DNA of 64,000 bases from Phycomyces blakesleeanus NRRL 1555(-) (GCF_001638985.1 NW_017265137.1:957054-1021053); one strand, 5' to 3'; positions 34,937-47,594 are shown, counted from the first letter of the stretch. Numbers and translations: made by a program. Notes: generated by a model from the sequence alone, not told the origin.

Positions 34937-36646
34937 ATGAGTGAATCAGGATCTAATGACAAAGTTCCTTCAATGAGCAATGAATTGCCAGATCCCAAAT
35001 ACAAAGAAGGTGACATTTAAATAAATTTATCATATAGTCTACAAACTAACCCCCCTTTTTTTATTTTCTGTAGAAATCGCGTCAATTATTTTTGACTTGG
35101 AAAATAAAGGCGTTGTTGAACTTTCTCATCTTTTAAAGCGATTAGAACAAAGGATTTTGGCAAAATTCCGGCCAGGATATTGCATAAGAAGATTTAAGGG
35201 CGATTGGATTTTTAGAATTAAAAGAACAGCAACAATGCTGAAAATCAAGTTAGTAAGTATATATTTTATATGAGTTAATAGACAGCCAGGTTTGACCGCA
35301 TGAGTTTATGTGTATGTGTGTGCCTGTATATCGACCAGAACAAAAATGAAGACTATTGGCCCAAAATCGAAGAAAAGTTACTTGCCATCGTTCCTGATTC
35401 CGAAAATTCTATACCAAGTTCCGTGCTTATTTCCTCTGATCCAACTTCTTGGAATCGGTCAGCCACATCAACTTCTTCTTTTTCTTCAAAGTCATCAAAA
35501 ATGTCAGCTGAATCTACAAAGAAACTCTTGACAGCAGACCAAAAATTAGGAATAGAGCATGTGTTTGGACAACTTGACAAGACGTTGTTCTGGAAATTAA
35601 GCAACGGCGTAATTGTTGAAGAAGTTATGCAAAAGGCCCGTTTGAATTGCAATTTTGAGCATCCATGCCATTCCTTTATACTGGAAATAGGCGATCATTT
35701 CTGGGAAACATACTTTTCTAATGATGAATTAAAAGAAATAAATGAGCATGGAATTCCAGCCTTTGAAGAGATTAATAAAGATTCTGTTGAATATCTGGAT
35801 GAATATCTCAAGTTAAATAATATCGATGAAACATATGCCTATGCTTTCTCCAAAATGTATAATCCACGTCTACACAGTGAACGATCCTGGATCCAAAGAA
35901 GTGTAATTCAAGCAGCCTGCAACTTTTTGTACAACAAAAACATGGACAAGTTCAGCGAAGCTGATATGCTGGGGAATGTTTGGAGCATTTTTACAAGTGT
36001 TGTCGAAGGCTCTGACATCAATGCAAACAGTGGTGAAAAAAGCTGTGTATCAAACGCCAGTGTAAAGAACAGTAAAAGAAGCTTAGACGCAATCAGTCCG
36101 ACAATCAAGAGAAGAATGGGTCGAAAAGTGGATGTAATCTTCTCCGAAGGTGATATTGAATTGGGCTTGATAGAATTAGGAAAAAGCAATGACCAGACAA
36201 AAAGCCTTTCCGACGGAATGAAGCTGATGAAGTTAATGAAAGACACATTGGTAGCAACTACGGATCAACTTCCTGTCATAACTCATAAACTTCGGACGGT
36301 CGGGTTTCTTTTGGTGGGTACCAAAGCTACAATGCTTTCTATGGATATTCCTGCGGGTTATGTTAGCCGAGTAAGAAAAATGAAGCCATTGTACTATCCC
36401 ACAAACGCTCGCCAGTTTACGAATCGCCTTATCCCCATCCTAAAGTTAGCACTAAAAGCAAAATCAACTATGATACATACACGAAACCTATACGACAACG
36501 TTACAATCGAAGAATCTCCTGAAGAGCCTATTACATCTGGTAAGCAGCCTGCTTGCTCCCAAAATACAATCTTTTCAGAAGACACCTACACCTTATCATC
36601 ATGCATATCAATCTCAGAAAAAGTCAAGAAGCAAAAGTCAAATTGA
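34937..36646 (+). CDS. Orphan protein with PD-(D/E)XK-like motif, repetitive zygomycete family
   Basis: Three exons are inferred: 34937-35009, 35074-35252 and 35282-36646, about 538 residues. The third exon may instead start near 35340, because MSLCVCVCLYI looks like intron sequence. The N-terminus (IASIIFDLENKGVVELSHLL) is helical. The centre has TADQKLGIEHVFGQL, FILEIGDHFWETYF and SERSWIQRSVIQ. Then comes KRRMGRKVDVIF, about nine residues, and LGLIELGKSNDQTK, with Asp and Glu/Lys placed as in PD-(D/E)XK nucleases. VGFLLVGTK and DIPAGYVSRV follow. I recognise this pattern as a repeated family of unknown function in Mucorales, from memory only. Nuclease activity is inference. It lies between transposon-like sequences. 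Confidence 0.65.
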
Positions 36647-37239
36647 TCGTTCCTCATTACACAACCATTATTTTATACCTTGACTATTATCATAATATTT
36701 CAGGAGTGATGGTCCAAAAAAAAGGAGATTTTCCAAACAGTTAAAACAAAATAGCATATATATATCTGTGGTCCCGTATTTTCTATGCTTATTAAATGAG
36801 AGTCTCCTATTGTCTTATTTAGAATAATACATACGGGATATATGTTTGATTTTTTATTTTTATTTTTTGACAATCTTAAATATTTCCACATTTTATAAAG
36901 TAATCTAATTGCTTGTTTTTTTTTACCAGACAAAATTTGTAGGCTTTGCAACAAAAAAAACAGTCGCCACTCCAGTCCTAGTTAGTTAGCAATAGATATT
37001 TGGTTCTTCAAATAAGTTTATTAATATAATCAAAGACTTTCGTAACATAAAATAGTCCATATTGTTACAAGGTTGAGTTGACAAGGATAAAATCGTCAAT
37101 GAAAATGATAGTCTTGAATAGCATCATTCTTAGTTAGCGAACTTGGTTGAAGTATAGGAAAAAAACACTGAGTAGTGTTTTTTGATTTATTTGTTTATTT
37201 TTTTTAAAAAAAAATGGATGCAGTTCTTCAAGCATATGA

Positions 37240-37720
37240 CACGGTCAAAGTCTACAGATTCCAAGAATGAAAGAAAAGATGAATCAGAAAACGTCAAGCA
37301 TAGGCACGGTCAAAATCTTCAGATTCAAAGAATGAAAGAAAAAGTAAATAAAGACTCTAAGCATAGGCACGGTCAAGGTCTTCAGATTCAAAGAATGAAA
37401 GAAAAAGTAAATAAAGACTCTAAGCATAGGCACGGTCAAGGTCTTCAGATTCGAATAATGAAAGAAAAAGTGAATAAAAAGACTCTAAGCATAGGCACGG
37501 TCAAAGTCTTCAGATTCGAATAATGAAAGAAAAAGTGAATAAAAAGACTCTAAGCATAGGCACGGTCAAAGTCTTCAGATTCGAATAATGAAAGAAAAAG
37601 TGAATAAAAAGACTCTGAGCATGGGCACGGTCAAAGTCTTCAGATTCCAAGAATGAAAGAAAAAGTGAATAAAAAGACTCTGAGCATGAGCACGGTCAAA
37701 GTCTTCAGATTCAAAGAATG
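37240..37720 (+). repeat. Minisatellite with 63-bp then 65-bp units
   Basis: The anchor CACGGTCAA recurs at 37240, 37305, 37368, 37431, 37496, 37561, 37626 and 37691. Spacings are 65, 63, 63, 65, 65, 65 and 65. Each unit holds TTCAGATTC, AGAATGAAAGAAAA and GCATAGGCACGG. The first units are multiples of three and stay open; the later 65-bp units shift the frame. Confidence 0.9.
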
Positions 37721-37853
37721 AAATAAAAGGATGGTTGCTCAATATTGTTTTTTTATCTTACTATAAAATATCCATTAATTAAAAATCAACAGTTCTACGT
37801 CATCAGTATCTGAAATTAAAACCTATCTCTAATTTTTTTTCACATAACTTTTA

Positions 37854-38136
37854 GAGCATCTCCAACATCCACTTTTATCTCCGTTTTTATCTCAAACTTA
37901 AAATTCTAGTAAAAATTGGTACTCCCAGCAGTCTGATTAATTTACTTTAAATAAAAATTAAAGTCAGCTTTTTTATCTTTTTGTTACCGAAAAATTAAAA
38001 TTGATTGCTGAAAACGCTCTCAAAATTTATTTAAAGAAAAAGATAAATTGAGCTGCTGAGAAAAGTAAAATTTTCTTTAGCTAAAGTGGCGGTGTATAGC
38101 TTTAATTAAAAAGTTAACGCAGTGTTGAAGATGCTT
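37854..38136. mobile_element. MITE with GAGCATCTCCAACA-type ends and TTA duplication
   Basis: The 283-bp element begins GAGCATCTCCAACA, and its other end, reverse-complemented, begins AAGCATCTTCAACA (12 of 14 match). It is flanked by TTA at 37851-37853 and 38137-38139. The centre is AT-rich and non-coding. A 3-bp TTA/TAA duplication is typical of PIF/Harbinger-type elements. Confidence 0.65.
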
Positions 38137-38641
38137 TTACAATTTTTACCCTTCAAACTCAAAAATAGTAGTTTTTTTTAATGAATCAAAATTAAAGTTC
38201 AGAAAATTTGCTTACCCATTTGGATAAAATAAAAATAAAAATTAGATATTTCTGGAAAGCGGAATTTAGATGGAAGAAATCCAAATACTTGGAAAATGAA
38301 CTACCGCTAATAAATATTTCTTTACCCGCACATATATTTAAATAACCGAAATCTAGCATTTTTTTTTTTAACAATAAGCTTCAAAAAAAAGTGAGTCGAT
38401 TAGTTAATTCCAAAAAGAAATAAAGATTCGTTTGGTGTGTATATATGTACATACATGTATATATGTTAGAAAATAACTCAAAAGTCTAATGTAGGTTTAT
38501 GTATTGTACTGCTCCGATCCAACCCAATCATCTTTCCTTCTTTAATCAAAAGCATATCAATATTAATGTATGCATATATTTGTGTATTCTGGAATATCTA
38601 TTTCTTAAGGATCATTTTACTGTTATTTTACTTTTATTACT

Positions 38642-39253
38642 TTATTCAGAATCTACATATTCAGATGCAATAGGACCGAAGTAAGGAAACTCGTATCTCT
38701 CTAATGAAGCACCATCGAGATAGGCTCGATATCTTGTATAAAATAAAATAAAGTGCAAAAAAATAATAAGCATCAGTATTAATATCAGTTTCAGTAACAT
38801 GAAAGCAATAGATTTCTCTCAACACACAAACAAACAAAAATAAATAAAGAAATGATAATAATGAAAAAATTAAAGAAAAACTTACGTTAACCAGACAAGT
38901 AAACCGATATCAAAAATGAATAATGTCCAAGAGAGGAAATTGGAAATAAACATCAGGACAAAATGTGCACACATCAAAGCCAAGAATACCATCGATGACT
39001 GCCAGATCATAAAATATATACGTTAAACAATATTATAATTATAAGCATTACTTATTTATTTTAAATGATTTATGGAGAATGAAAATATCAAATTACCTGC
39101 CATGCATGAAACCTGACATAATCATTTTGTCTCTCAAGCACAAGAAACAACAACCCTGATAATAAGGAGATAATAATAATTGTTAAACTTCTAGTTCAGT
39201 CTGGTGGGGTACTCTTCCTTAGATCAATAATCACCACAATCTTTATAGCCAAG

Positions 39254-39303
<50 letters not shown>

Positions 39304-39627
39304 ACCTGTTACTGGCCCGAGAACATAAGCCAAGGCTGCTTCAATATCAACCCTAATAGGCAGACTGGTCTCGTACTTGTTTACTCGTAGTGTCCCTGTT
39401 GGTGGACCTCGCGAACCTCCTAGATTGTCTGTTTCTGAAAATAATCCTTCTTCCAACGATGATGGTGATGGGCCAGGGTAATTAGGCTTCCCTGATTGAT
39501 ATGAGCTGTACGGTGATGTGTCAGTCTGCTTTGCCTTTCCCTTTGGTTGTTTCTGCTTTTGTCGTTCTTCTCTTAAACGGTTATTCCTATCTTCGTCGGG
39601 AGATGGTTTGTAAGGTGAAAAGTTCAT
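38642..39627 (-). CDS. Small multispanning membrane protein, DUF4870/Tic20-like
   Basis: Four exons, 39306-39627, 39097-39155, 38886-38998 and 38642-38732, give 194 residues. The N-terminal 90 residues are polar (RLREERQKQKQPKGKAKQTD, then Pro/Ser-rich). The rest is membrane protein: ALAYVLGPVTGLLFLVLERQ, NDYVRFHAWQSSMVFLALM and FISNFLSWTLFIFDIGLLVW. The GxLxFLxLExxxDYVRFHAxQS pattern fits the DUF4870 family, of unknown molecular function. The C-terminus is EYVDSE. It is divergent from POB3 with a 557-bp shared upstream region. All junctions are in phase and use GT-AG. Confidence 0.72.
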
Positions 39628-40184
39628 TTTTGCTGTTATTTTAGTCTAGAAATTATTATAGTAGTAGTAGTATCGACAGTATGTATGCGAATGTGAAAAA
39701 AAGTATACAATGAAGATTATCTCTTTATTTCTACAACAATTGTGTAGTATTTAGTATGTAGTATGTAGTGTGTAGTGTGTACTATGTATGTGTGTGTACA
39801 AAAGGGGGCAAAGAACAGTGAAAGTGAACTTGGCGGGCATACACTGTGTATCGGAGTGTGATTTCATGGCTGACGTCGAAGACGCGTCCCAAACTGTGGA
39901 GACTAAAAAAAGAAAAAAGAAAAAAAAAGTGATAATGTGAACACCAAAAAAAAAATGCCAGTAAGAAAGAGCGACAAAAAGAAGAAAGTAAAGAAAGAGA
40001 GAAAGAAAGAAAGACTACAAGATTCACTTACCTATTAAAATTATTACTTTAATTTTTTAATTTTTTAATTTTATTTTATTTTATTTTATTTTATTTTAAT
40101 TTTTTATTTTTTATTTTATTTTTTATTTTTTATTTTAATTCCTCTCCTCTCCTTTCCTTTCCTTCTTCTTTTGGGAATCAAACG
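39628..40184. promoter_or_regulatory. Shared upstream region of the DUF4870-like gene and POB3
   Basis: The two starts face apart over 557 bp. The half near POB3 has a run of ATTTT units (40072-40140) and a pyrimidine-rich tract just before the ATG at 40185. No specific site is claimed. Confidence 0.45.
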
Positions 40185-42608
40185 ATGACTGACAGAAAAC
40201 ACGTTGATTTCAGTGGGATCTACTGTGGCATCAAGCCAGACACTGGTAGATTCAGATTAGCTCCTACCGCAGTGGGCTGGAAATCATCAGAAGACAAAGC
40301 AACTATCATTCCAAGTGACGATCTCAAGAAAATGTCTTGGATCAGGGCAGCAAGAGGGTATCAGCTGCGAGTTACACTCAAGGACGGCGGTGTATCCAAA
40401 TTTGATGGTTTCAAATCAGAGGTCAGTTCTGATTGCTTGATTCCTTAATTGCGTATTTAATTCCACAGCACAATCGGACTGACATTGAGTTTGATATCTT
40501 TATTACTGTTATTATGGATTTAGGATTTTGAGGTTTTGAAGGATACCGCAAAATTGTATTACAAAATTGTAGTTGAATCCAAGGAATTGAGTGTCAAGGG
40601 ATGGAATTGGGGAAAAACCGATTTCCAGGGTAAGACATTTTGAGAAATATATATATATAGATTTATAGATTTATATATCAAAAGAGAGTAAAATAGAAAG
40701 CAAGGAAATAGAGACCTTCAGATATGTATATATATTGTGGATATAAATGGGTTTCTATAAATATTGTACTTGGTTGATCGTGGCTCTGATATCAAAAATC
40801 AAACGTGTCTTTGTGTGTACTATGGGCTGTTAGGTTCCAATCTTGTATTTAATGTTTCCAACAAGACAATGTTTGAATTACCTCTCGCACAGGCAATTGG
40901 CGCAAACAAGCCAGGAAAGAACGAAGTATCGATCAACTTTGTTGATCCAGGACAGCCTGCACCGGAAGGAGTAAATCCTAGAGAGATAGATGAGTTGATG
41001 GATGTAATTTTTTACGTTCCTGGAACTGTTCCCAAAGAGACAGAAAACAATGAAGACGAGGATGCAGACGAAGAGGAAGTTAATGCAGACATGGTAATTA
41101 AGGAAGCAGAATATATAAAAATCTCCAGCGGACTGACCAAATTGAACTTGCATACACATATGCACATACACAGGTGTTTTACGAGACAGTCAAGTCCAAG
41201 CTGGAGTTCAGCCAGATGACAACCGAAAACATTGTCCAATTCCAAGAGGTGCTTTGTTTGACCCCTCGGTATGATTTTGTGCATAATTGTAAATTATATA
41301 TATATATACATGTATATGTACTAACAGATAATGATATCAATAACGCTATTGGGAATTATTTATACAGTGGTCGTTACAATATCGACATGTATCAGGACTT
41401 CCTTCGTCTTCGTGGAAAAACTTACGATTACAAGATCCAGTATTCCAGTATCATCAAGTTATTTTTGTTGCCCAAGCCTGATGAGGTCCACGTATTGTTT
41501 GTTGTAAGTCATATATATATATGTAGAATTATTTCTATTGTTAATTATTGAAGAGAGAAAGAGAGTAACAAATAATGATATACTTTATACTTCTTTTCTC
41601 TCTCTAGATTGGTTTGGACCCACCTTTGCGTCAAGGTCAAACAAAATACCCATTCCTTGTATTCCAATTTGTTCGTGAAGATGAAATCGATGTTGAATTG
41701 AACTTGGATGAGTACGTATTAAGATACAGAAAGTAGGAGTTTTTTTTTAAGAAAAAAAGAAACTGACATTTATTCTACAGGGCTACCATGAGCGAACGAT
41801 ATGACAACAAGCTTTTAAAGCATTATGAAGCACCAACCTATGAAGTTATCAGTACAATTTTCCGTTCTTTGGCAGGTAGAAAGGTCACTGTTCCAGGTGC
41901 ATATAGAAGGTAACAAGAAAAACAACAAGATACACTCGTAGACACACAATTAGAACGATAAATATATTAAATTAAACCAATGTAATATTTTGTTGCAAAT
42001 ATAGTCATCACGGTGCACATGCTCTCAAGTGTTCGATGAAGGCAAACGAAGGTTACCTGTATCCATTGGAAAAGTGCTTCCTCTTTATCCCCAAACCACC
42101 CACCTTTATCCCTCTCAATGAGATCGGCGTTGTCACCTTCTCTCGTGTGGGAACATCGGCCGGTGCCAGCTCCCGTACATTCGATATGAAGTTCCACATG
42201 AAGAGCGGAAACGACATCCAATTTTCCAGCATTAACCGTGAAGAATACGCTAACCTTGAAGACTTTATGAAGCAAAAGAAGATCAAGATTAAAAGCGAAA
42301 ATAACGAAGAGACAATTATCACATACACTGATATGGATGATGTTATGGAAGATGATGATGACAACTATGATTCTCGCAAGAAGCGACGAACAGAAGTCAG
42401 AATGCCAGATCTGGATGAAGAAGAAGAGAGTCGTGAGTATTTTGTTTTCTATTATTATTTTAAAAAATAAGATCTAATTATTGCGATTGTTTGTCTGTTT
42501 GTAGCCGATGAGGATTTCGCACCCGATGATAGCGGTAGTGATGTTCCTGAAGAATACGATTCTGATGTTCAAGGTTCTTCTGCAGGTGAAGGCGAAGAAG
42601 ATGAATAA
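40185..42608 (+). CDS. POB3: FACT complex subunit Pob3 (SSRP1 family)
   Basis: Nine exons: 40185-40421, 40524-40629, 40834-41093, 41174-41268, 41368-41503, 41608-41711, 41781-41909, 42005-42432 and 42505-42608, all in phase, giving 532 residues. The N-terminal PH-like domain has [20 protein letters not shown]. The SSRP1 domain shows [32 protein letters not shown] and [16 protein letters not shown]. The second PH pair has [20 protein letters not shown]. The tail is acidic ([12 protein letters not shown]). As in fungi generally, there is no HMG box. With Spt16 it forms FACT, which loosens and reassembles nucleosomes during transcription and replication. Confidence 0.95.
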
Positions 42609-43007
42609 ATTGCCGGCAAAAGCCATTCTGGTTTCCTGTAAATAATAATAAAACGTGCTTGTTTCTGAGACTCTACTTTATACACTGGATAATACTATAA
42701 AACTCATACAAACCAGCATGGCTTTTTCATAAAGTATTTTGGTAATAAAAATAAAATAAAAATAAAACGAAACGAAATAAAAAATAAAGATGTTTAATGA
42801 GATGCTTCTTGCTTGTATTTAATAAATAAGAAACGGGAAAAAGAGGTAGACAATGTGAAAGAACAAATATTAAATTGGATGCAAATGAAGTTGAAGGCTG
42901 TACAAAAAATAAGGAGGGAAGAAAAGGATATAGGGTCATGATAATAATAAAAAAGGAATGGGATAAATAATATGCATGCGAATATGTGACCAATCCAAAC
43001 GGGTTTC
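42609..43007. other. Convergent 3' regions of POB3 and EPL1
   Basis: Nothing but AT-rich 3' flanking sequence is seen between the POB3 stop (42608) and the EPL1 stop (43008). AATAAT/AATAAA-like signals lie at about 42640-42760. Confidence 0.6.
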
Positions 43008-45941
43008 TTAAGAGACAGTAGGCTGTCTAGATAACGAGGCCTGAGAGGATCCATTTTTCATCAGGCGTGGAGGTATTAGTATAGGAGTAACTCCACTGGG
43101 TACAGATGATCCGGGTAACAGCTGCTTTGAATAATAAGAATGCCCATTGGGTTGGACTGAAGCTAATTAATTATTAAATTAACAATATTAATGATATAAT
43201 TCAATACCCTAGTGCATTTGAGCTTAATCACTTACCATTATGTACTAGACGTTGCTGTATCTGTTGTTGAATTTGTTGTTGCTGTAATTGTTGTTGCTGC
43301 AGTTGTAATTGCTGCTGCAGTAATTGCTGCTGCTGTAATTGCTGCTGCTGTATTTGATGATGTTGTATCTGCTGTTGTTGCTGTTGTTGCTGTTGTTGAT
43401 GCTGTTGTTGCTGCTGTTGTTGCTGCTGTTGTTGCTGCTGTTGTTGATGCTGTTGTTGATGCTGTTGTTGATGCTGTTGTTGATGCTGTTGTTGATGCTG
43501 TTGATGATTATTTTGTTGTTGTTGATGCTGTTGATGCTGTTGATGATTATGTTGATTCTGTTGTTGATGTTGATTCTGTTGTTGATGTTGTTGCTGCTGT
43601 TGCTGCTGTTGCTGCTGTTGCTGCTGTTGCTGCTGTTGCTGCTGTTGCTGCTGTTGCTGCTGTTGCTGCTGTTGCTGCTGTTGCTGCTGTTGCTGCTGTT
43701 GCTGCTGCTGCTGTTGTTGTTGTTGTTGCTGCTGTTGCTGTGCAGCTGTTATAGCAGCTAACTGGGACACAGTTCTATTTTGACCGCTGCTATTGACAAC
43801 AGCAGTCATATTAGCAACCAGCATATCATTAGCCATGGCTACTGCAGCCTGTTGAGGTGTCAATCTGGCTCTGCTATTTTGCCTTTTAATTGGTTGCGAG
43901 GTTACAGTAGATGTTTGATTATTTAAAGGAGATGAGGAAGGCGAGGAAGACGAAGTGTTCGAGCCACCGCTAACATCAGATTGTTTTTGAGATGTAGGTA
44001 CTCCCTGATTAGCCCGAAAGTTCAAGGTATTTGACGGGTTTATTACAGGCATGGCAGCAAGATTGCGGAGTTCTAGCTCTGAAAGAAGCTTGACCCGATG
44101 CCCGAGGAAACTATAAGACAAAGGGTTGAGTTAGTTTTGCCTTTTCTCTCCCTTTTTCTCTCTTTATTCTCTTTTCTTTAAAAGAAAAACTTACTTGTTA
44201 TTCATTTGATCTACCTGCCACTCTTCAATATCTTCATTATCACTCGGGTCCGAATCAAATTGGAATCGATTATAAATTTCTACTTCTTGGTGAGGATTAG
44301 CTGACACCATATTTTCACAAGTTTGGCGAGAGTAAGACCGGTCAAGAAAGATTCTTCCACCACGGCCTGCTCGCTTTCTGTAACGACATTTATTATTTTG
44401 CAGTGGGATCTTCTGGTAAAAGCTGCAAGGAATTGGAATGCTGAATGGATTGTAGGGACGCTGTAGGATATTATTTTTCTTTTGTTAATTAAATTTGTCT
44501 GATGAGAGCAACTAAGTTTACGTGTAAACTTACAGCTGTGATGTCTTCAAATGCAGAATCTAAATCTCTCTTTCGAGCAATATCTGACTCAATTGCGAGT
44601 TGAACCCCAGATTTATCAGCGTTATCACGTTTTAATCGGTTAAGAGGAATCTTAATAGTTGTTCTATAGAAAATAAAGGTTGAGCACAGTCAAACTATGG
44701 TCCTTTAAAGAAACTCAAGAGTTTCTTTTTATCACAGACTTACCCAGAGAATCCTTCTTCCGGAATTAACCTGTGCTTCTTTCTTGATACTGGGAATATG
44801 TCTTCATCATCATTGATCCCCAATTGTCGTTGGTAAGCACGTAGTTTGCATCGAGAGTCAAATACTGTATGCTCTAGAACAAGACTCTCCTTTCTGTGTT
44901 TTTCTCGACGAAGTACCATCTCAAGTAGGTTTCGGGCATTCTCCATCTGAGTCCGTAGTTTACGCAGTCTATCCAGGGCATGCTGATCAGACTGGCGTGT
45001 CTTTCTCAGAGCCTTTGTCTCTCTCCGGCGGAAACAGACATAAGGATCGCCATCACCTTTTATGAGATCTTCATGTCTCACTCTGGGTATAATTGATCGG
45101 CCTTGTCTGTGCTGACACTTTTTTTTCCAATGCAAATATATTTGCTCTAGGCCAGTCTGCGAGCGAATATTGGAGTGCTCTGGGAACAAAGGATATATGT
45201 TATTAAATGCAGGTACTTGAGATGGATCCTATCACAATACTGCATTAGAACTCTGGGGCATAGACAAACGTGTGAGGTTTTAGAGCTAAATAGATTTACC
45301 AGATAAAGATGTGGAAAATTTTGCTCAACAACAGCCTCAATATGATGCATTATGTTCTCAAAAGTAACCTCATTCATTTCAGAAGAATGTTTTACATTAA
45401 ACTGGGTCAAGAAAGAGATATCTTCTTCATCTACAACATAAGTGCAGCCACTAGTATCTTCGACTGTTGATGAAAAACGAATATTTGTCGAAGGTTGTAT
45501 AAATTTCTTTTTGTAGAGAGAGAGGTACATCTCTTCGCTTATGGTTCTAGATGCATCAGGTGTAGGAATAAAACTTTCTATCTTTGCGCCTGTTGTTACC
45601 GCAGCTTGTGCAGCAGATATTGCGGCTTGAAGATCGTGCTAAAGATTTTTTTTGTATATAAATATAAATATATATATATATATAAAAACATGCCAATAGA
45701 TTGGGATTGGGATTGGGAGCCTATATGTGTATATGTGTACTATAAATCCTAGTTATCACCGTACCTCCTCCTCCTCCTCCTTCTCAACACCAGTTTCTAT
45801 CTGAGGAACTGTTCTTTGTTGAGCACTAATAGAGTTCACAAGGTCCGGTAGATCCGAATCTTTGTAGACGGGTAGAACGATCTTGTTAGAAAGTTTCTTG
45901 ACACGGAACATTCGAGAGATCATCTGGTTTGTCATGCTCAA
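43008..45941 (-). CDS. EPL1: Enhancer of polycomb-like protein Epl1 (NuA4 subunit)
   Basis: Seven exons: 45765-45941, 45300-45638, 44744-45228, 44534-44663, 44195-44460, 43236-44110 and 43008-43162, giving 808 residues. The EPcA region is clear: LPVYKDSDLPDL near the N-terminus, then EEDISFLTQFN, TFENIMHHIE, EQIYLHWKKK, DPYVCFRRRETKALRKTRQSD and RPYNPFSIPIP. Residues about 588-711 are a Gln tract with His interruptions. Epl1 scaffolds the piccolo NuA4 module and links the Esa1 acetyltransferase to nucleosomes. The third exon start was chosen because it yields DPSQVPAF in frame directly after FPHLYL. Confidence 0.93.
43371..43741 (-). repeat. polyQ/QH-coding CAG/CAA tract in EPL1
   Basis: About 124 codons of CAG, CAA and CAT (Gln, some His, few Asn) in one exon of EPL1. 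The opposite strand reads as open poly-Leu or poly-Val/Ala frames, which are artefacts. Confidence 0.9.
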
Positions 45942-47594
45942 TGATGAGCGCTTTTTTTTTGTAGATTAAGAGAGATGGGTAAAAGTTATTGCACTTTGAG
46001 ACTGTATAAGCAACTTCTACTAGATTTGATGACAAGATGGTTTGTATTTGACACGCTTTCCAGATGGGATTGCAAATTACGCACTTCTTTGGTTTTTATT
46101 TTAGTTTCTTTTTTTCTTTTTTTCTTTTTTTTTTTGCTTCAAAGCGTGCTTGTATATTAGTACTATAAAAATATGGATGCTTCCAGGCACAAGACTTGAA
46201 CGCGTACATGATAATAATCGCCTTTTGATACAAAAGGCTATTCGCACCCCAACGTTTTTATTGGAAACTTTGGAGTTTGTTTCGGTGTTTTAAATTAGCA
46301 AAAGTTTAGATAAAGACATAAACTTACGTTTTTCTTTGTCTATTTTATTACAGAAGGTGCGATTGTTATAACAAATGAACCAATTAAACTTTTAAGTACT
46401 TTTTTTATGGAATATAAAATCCTAGATAATGGGGTATTTGGATTTGACCACTCCAGAGATTTGGATTTTTTCCCTTTCTTTTATATAATTAGATATATTC
46501 TATTAATATTTAGGGTTTTCAAAGCTCTCTCCTGAATGGTTCTTATTTAAAAGAAGAAAAATAAAATAAAAAGTCAGGCCACACACTTTATTTTATTTTT
46601 TTTTTAAAAAAAGTGTGTTAATAAAATCTAGACAAATCATGACATGTGTATTGACAAACATTTTAGATCCAAAAAAGATTCCTTTCAAAAAAAAATTGAT
46701 ACTGATTTTGTAGGTTTTTTTTTGTAGGCAAGTAAAAAGTTTAGTAGTTTATTTTAAGCAAACAACTACTCGGATATAATGGAATACCAAAACTACTAGA
46801 GTTACTGAAGCATTTGCTATAATTTTTGGTTATTAATTGTATATTTTATACGATTGTCAATATTGTTATTGGTTGGCTTAGACAACAACTAGAATTAAGG
46901 TAATAATCACAAGATCATTATATTCTACAGTTACAACACCAGTTCCATTAGATTGAAACAGTTGTCTCCTTTTTTTTAGGGATCTTTTCTTGATGTGAGC
47001 TTGCACGTGAATCAATATCGCTGTTGAGTATCTTTTCTAGTCAGTGTTTGAAAACTAGAGTAAATTTCATGTAGTGGTGGATAAAGAACAACTATTGCTG
47101 ACACAAAATATTAAAATATCGTACCTTGGTGGTCAGCCTGTTATATACACAAACAATGGCTGTCTAATTTGTACATTATAAGAAGAAGAAAAGAAGATAT
47201 TCATCAAGTATATATATATATATATATTGTTTTGTTCTTTATTTCTATAGTGTGGTTAATTACAAGCAAAGAAATCAGTATAGCGTTTATTATATTTTTT
47301 GATAGTTTCTTTAATCAAAAAAGGATATGTAAAGAGAGTTGGTGATTATATTTAAATAAATGAATAACAAGAAATGAATGTATAAAAGGTAGATGATGTA
47401 GGGTTACTATTACAAAACTAAAAAACAAAACAAAAGAAAAAGGAAGTCTCTCCCTTTCCCCCCTTATTGTATAAAGTAAATAAATATGGGAGATCTATCA
47501 ATTTGTGAGAGAAAGGGAGAAGGAGAAGGAGAAGGAGAAGGAGTGAAGATTATTATACAGAGGCAGGATTTTTCTTCTTTAAGAAGAAAACCTT
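45942..47594. other. Intergenic, no gene seen
   Basis: Contains the EPL1 promoter and the 3' region of the DH-BAR-SH3 gene. A small inverted repeat (ACACACTTT ... AAAGTGTGT, 46581-46618) around a T/A run is the only structure. A GGAGAA run at 47516-47541 makes a spurious ORF. Confidence 0.5.

Larger units (their letters stand above)
36647..38641. other. Intergenic with minisatellite and MITE
   Basis: Besides the repeat array at 37240-37720 and the MITE at 37854-38136, this interval shows no gene. An ORF at 37182-37523 is only the in-frame part of the minisatellite. Confidence 0.55.

Noticed and set aside
35282..35340. Coding status of the MSLCVCVCLYI segment in the orphan gene
   Set aside because: Not asserted as protein: an acceptor just before AACAAAAATG keeps phase 0 and would make this segment intron; undecidable without transcripts.
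37240..37720. Regularly spaced repeats considered as CRISPR-like
   Set aside because: Units are contiguous 63/65-bp tandem copies without variable spacers, in a eukaryotic genome.
43212..43761. Plus-strand ORFs rich in Val/Ala or Leu
   Set aside because: They are the antisense of the EPL1 polyQ tract; CAG repeats read as CTG/GCT/TGC on the other strand.
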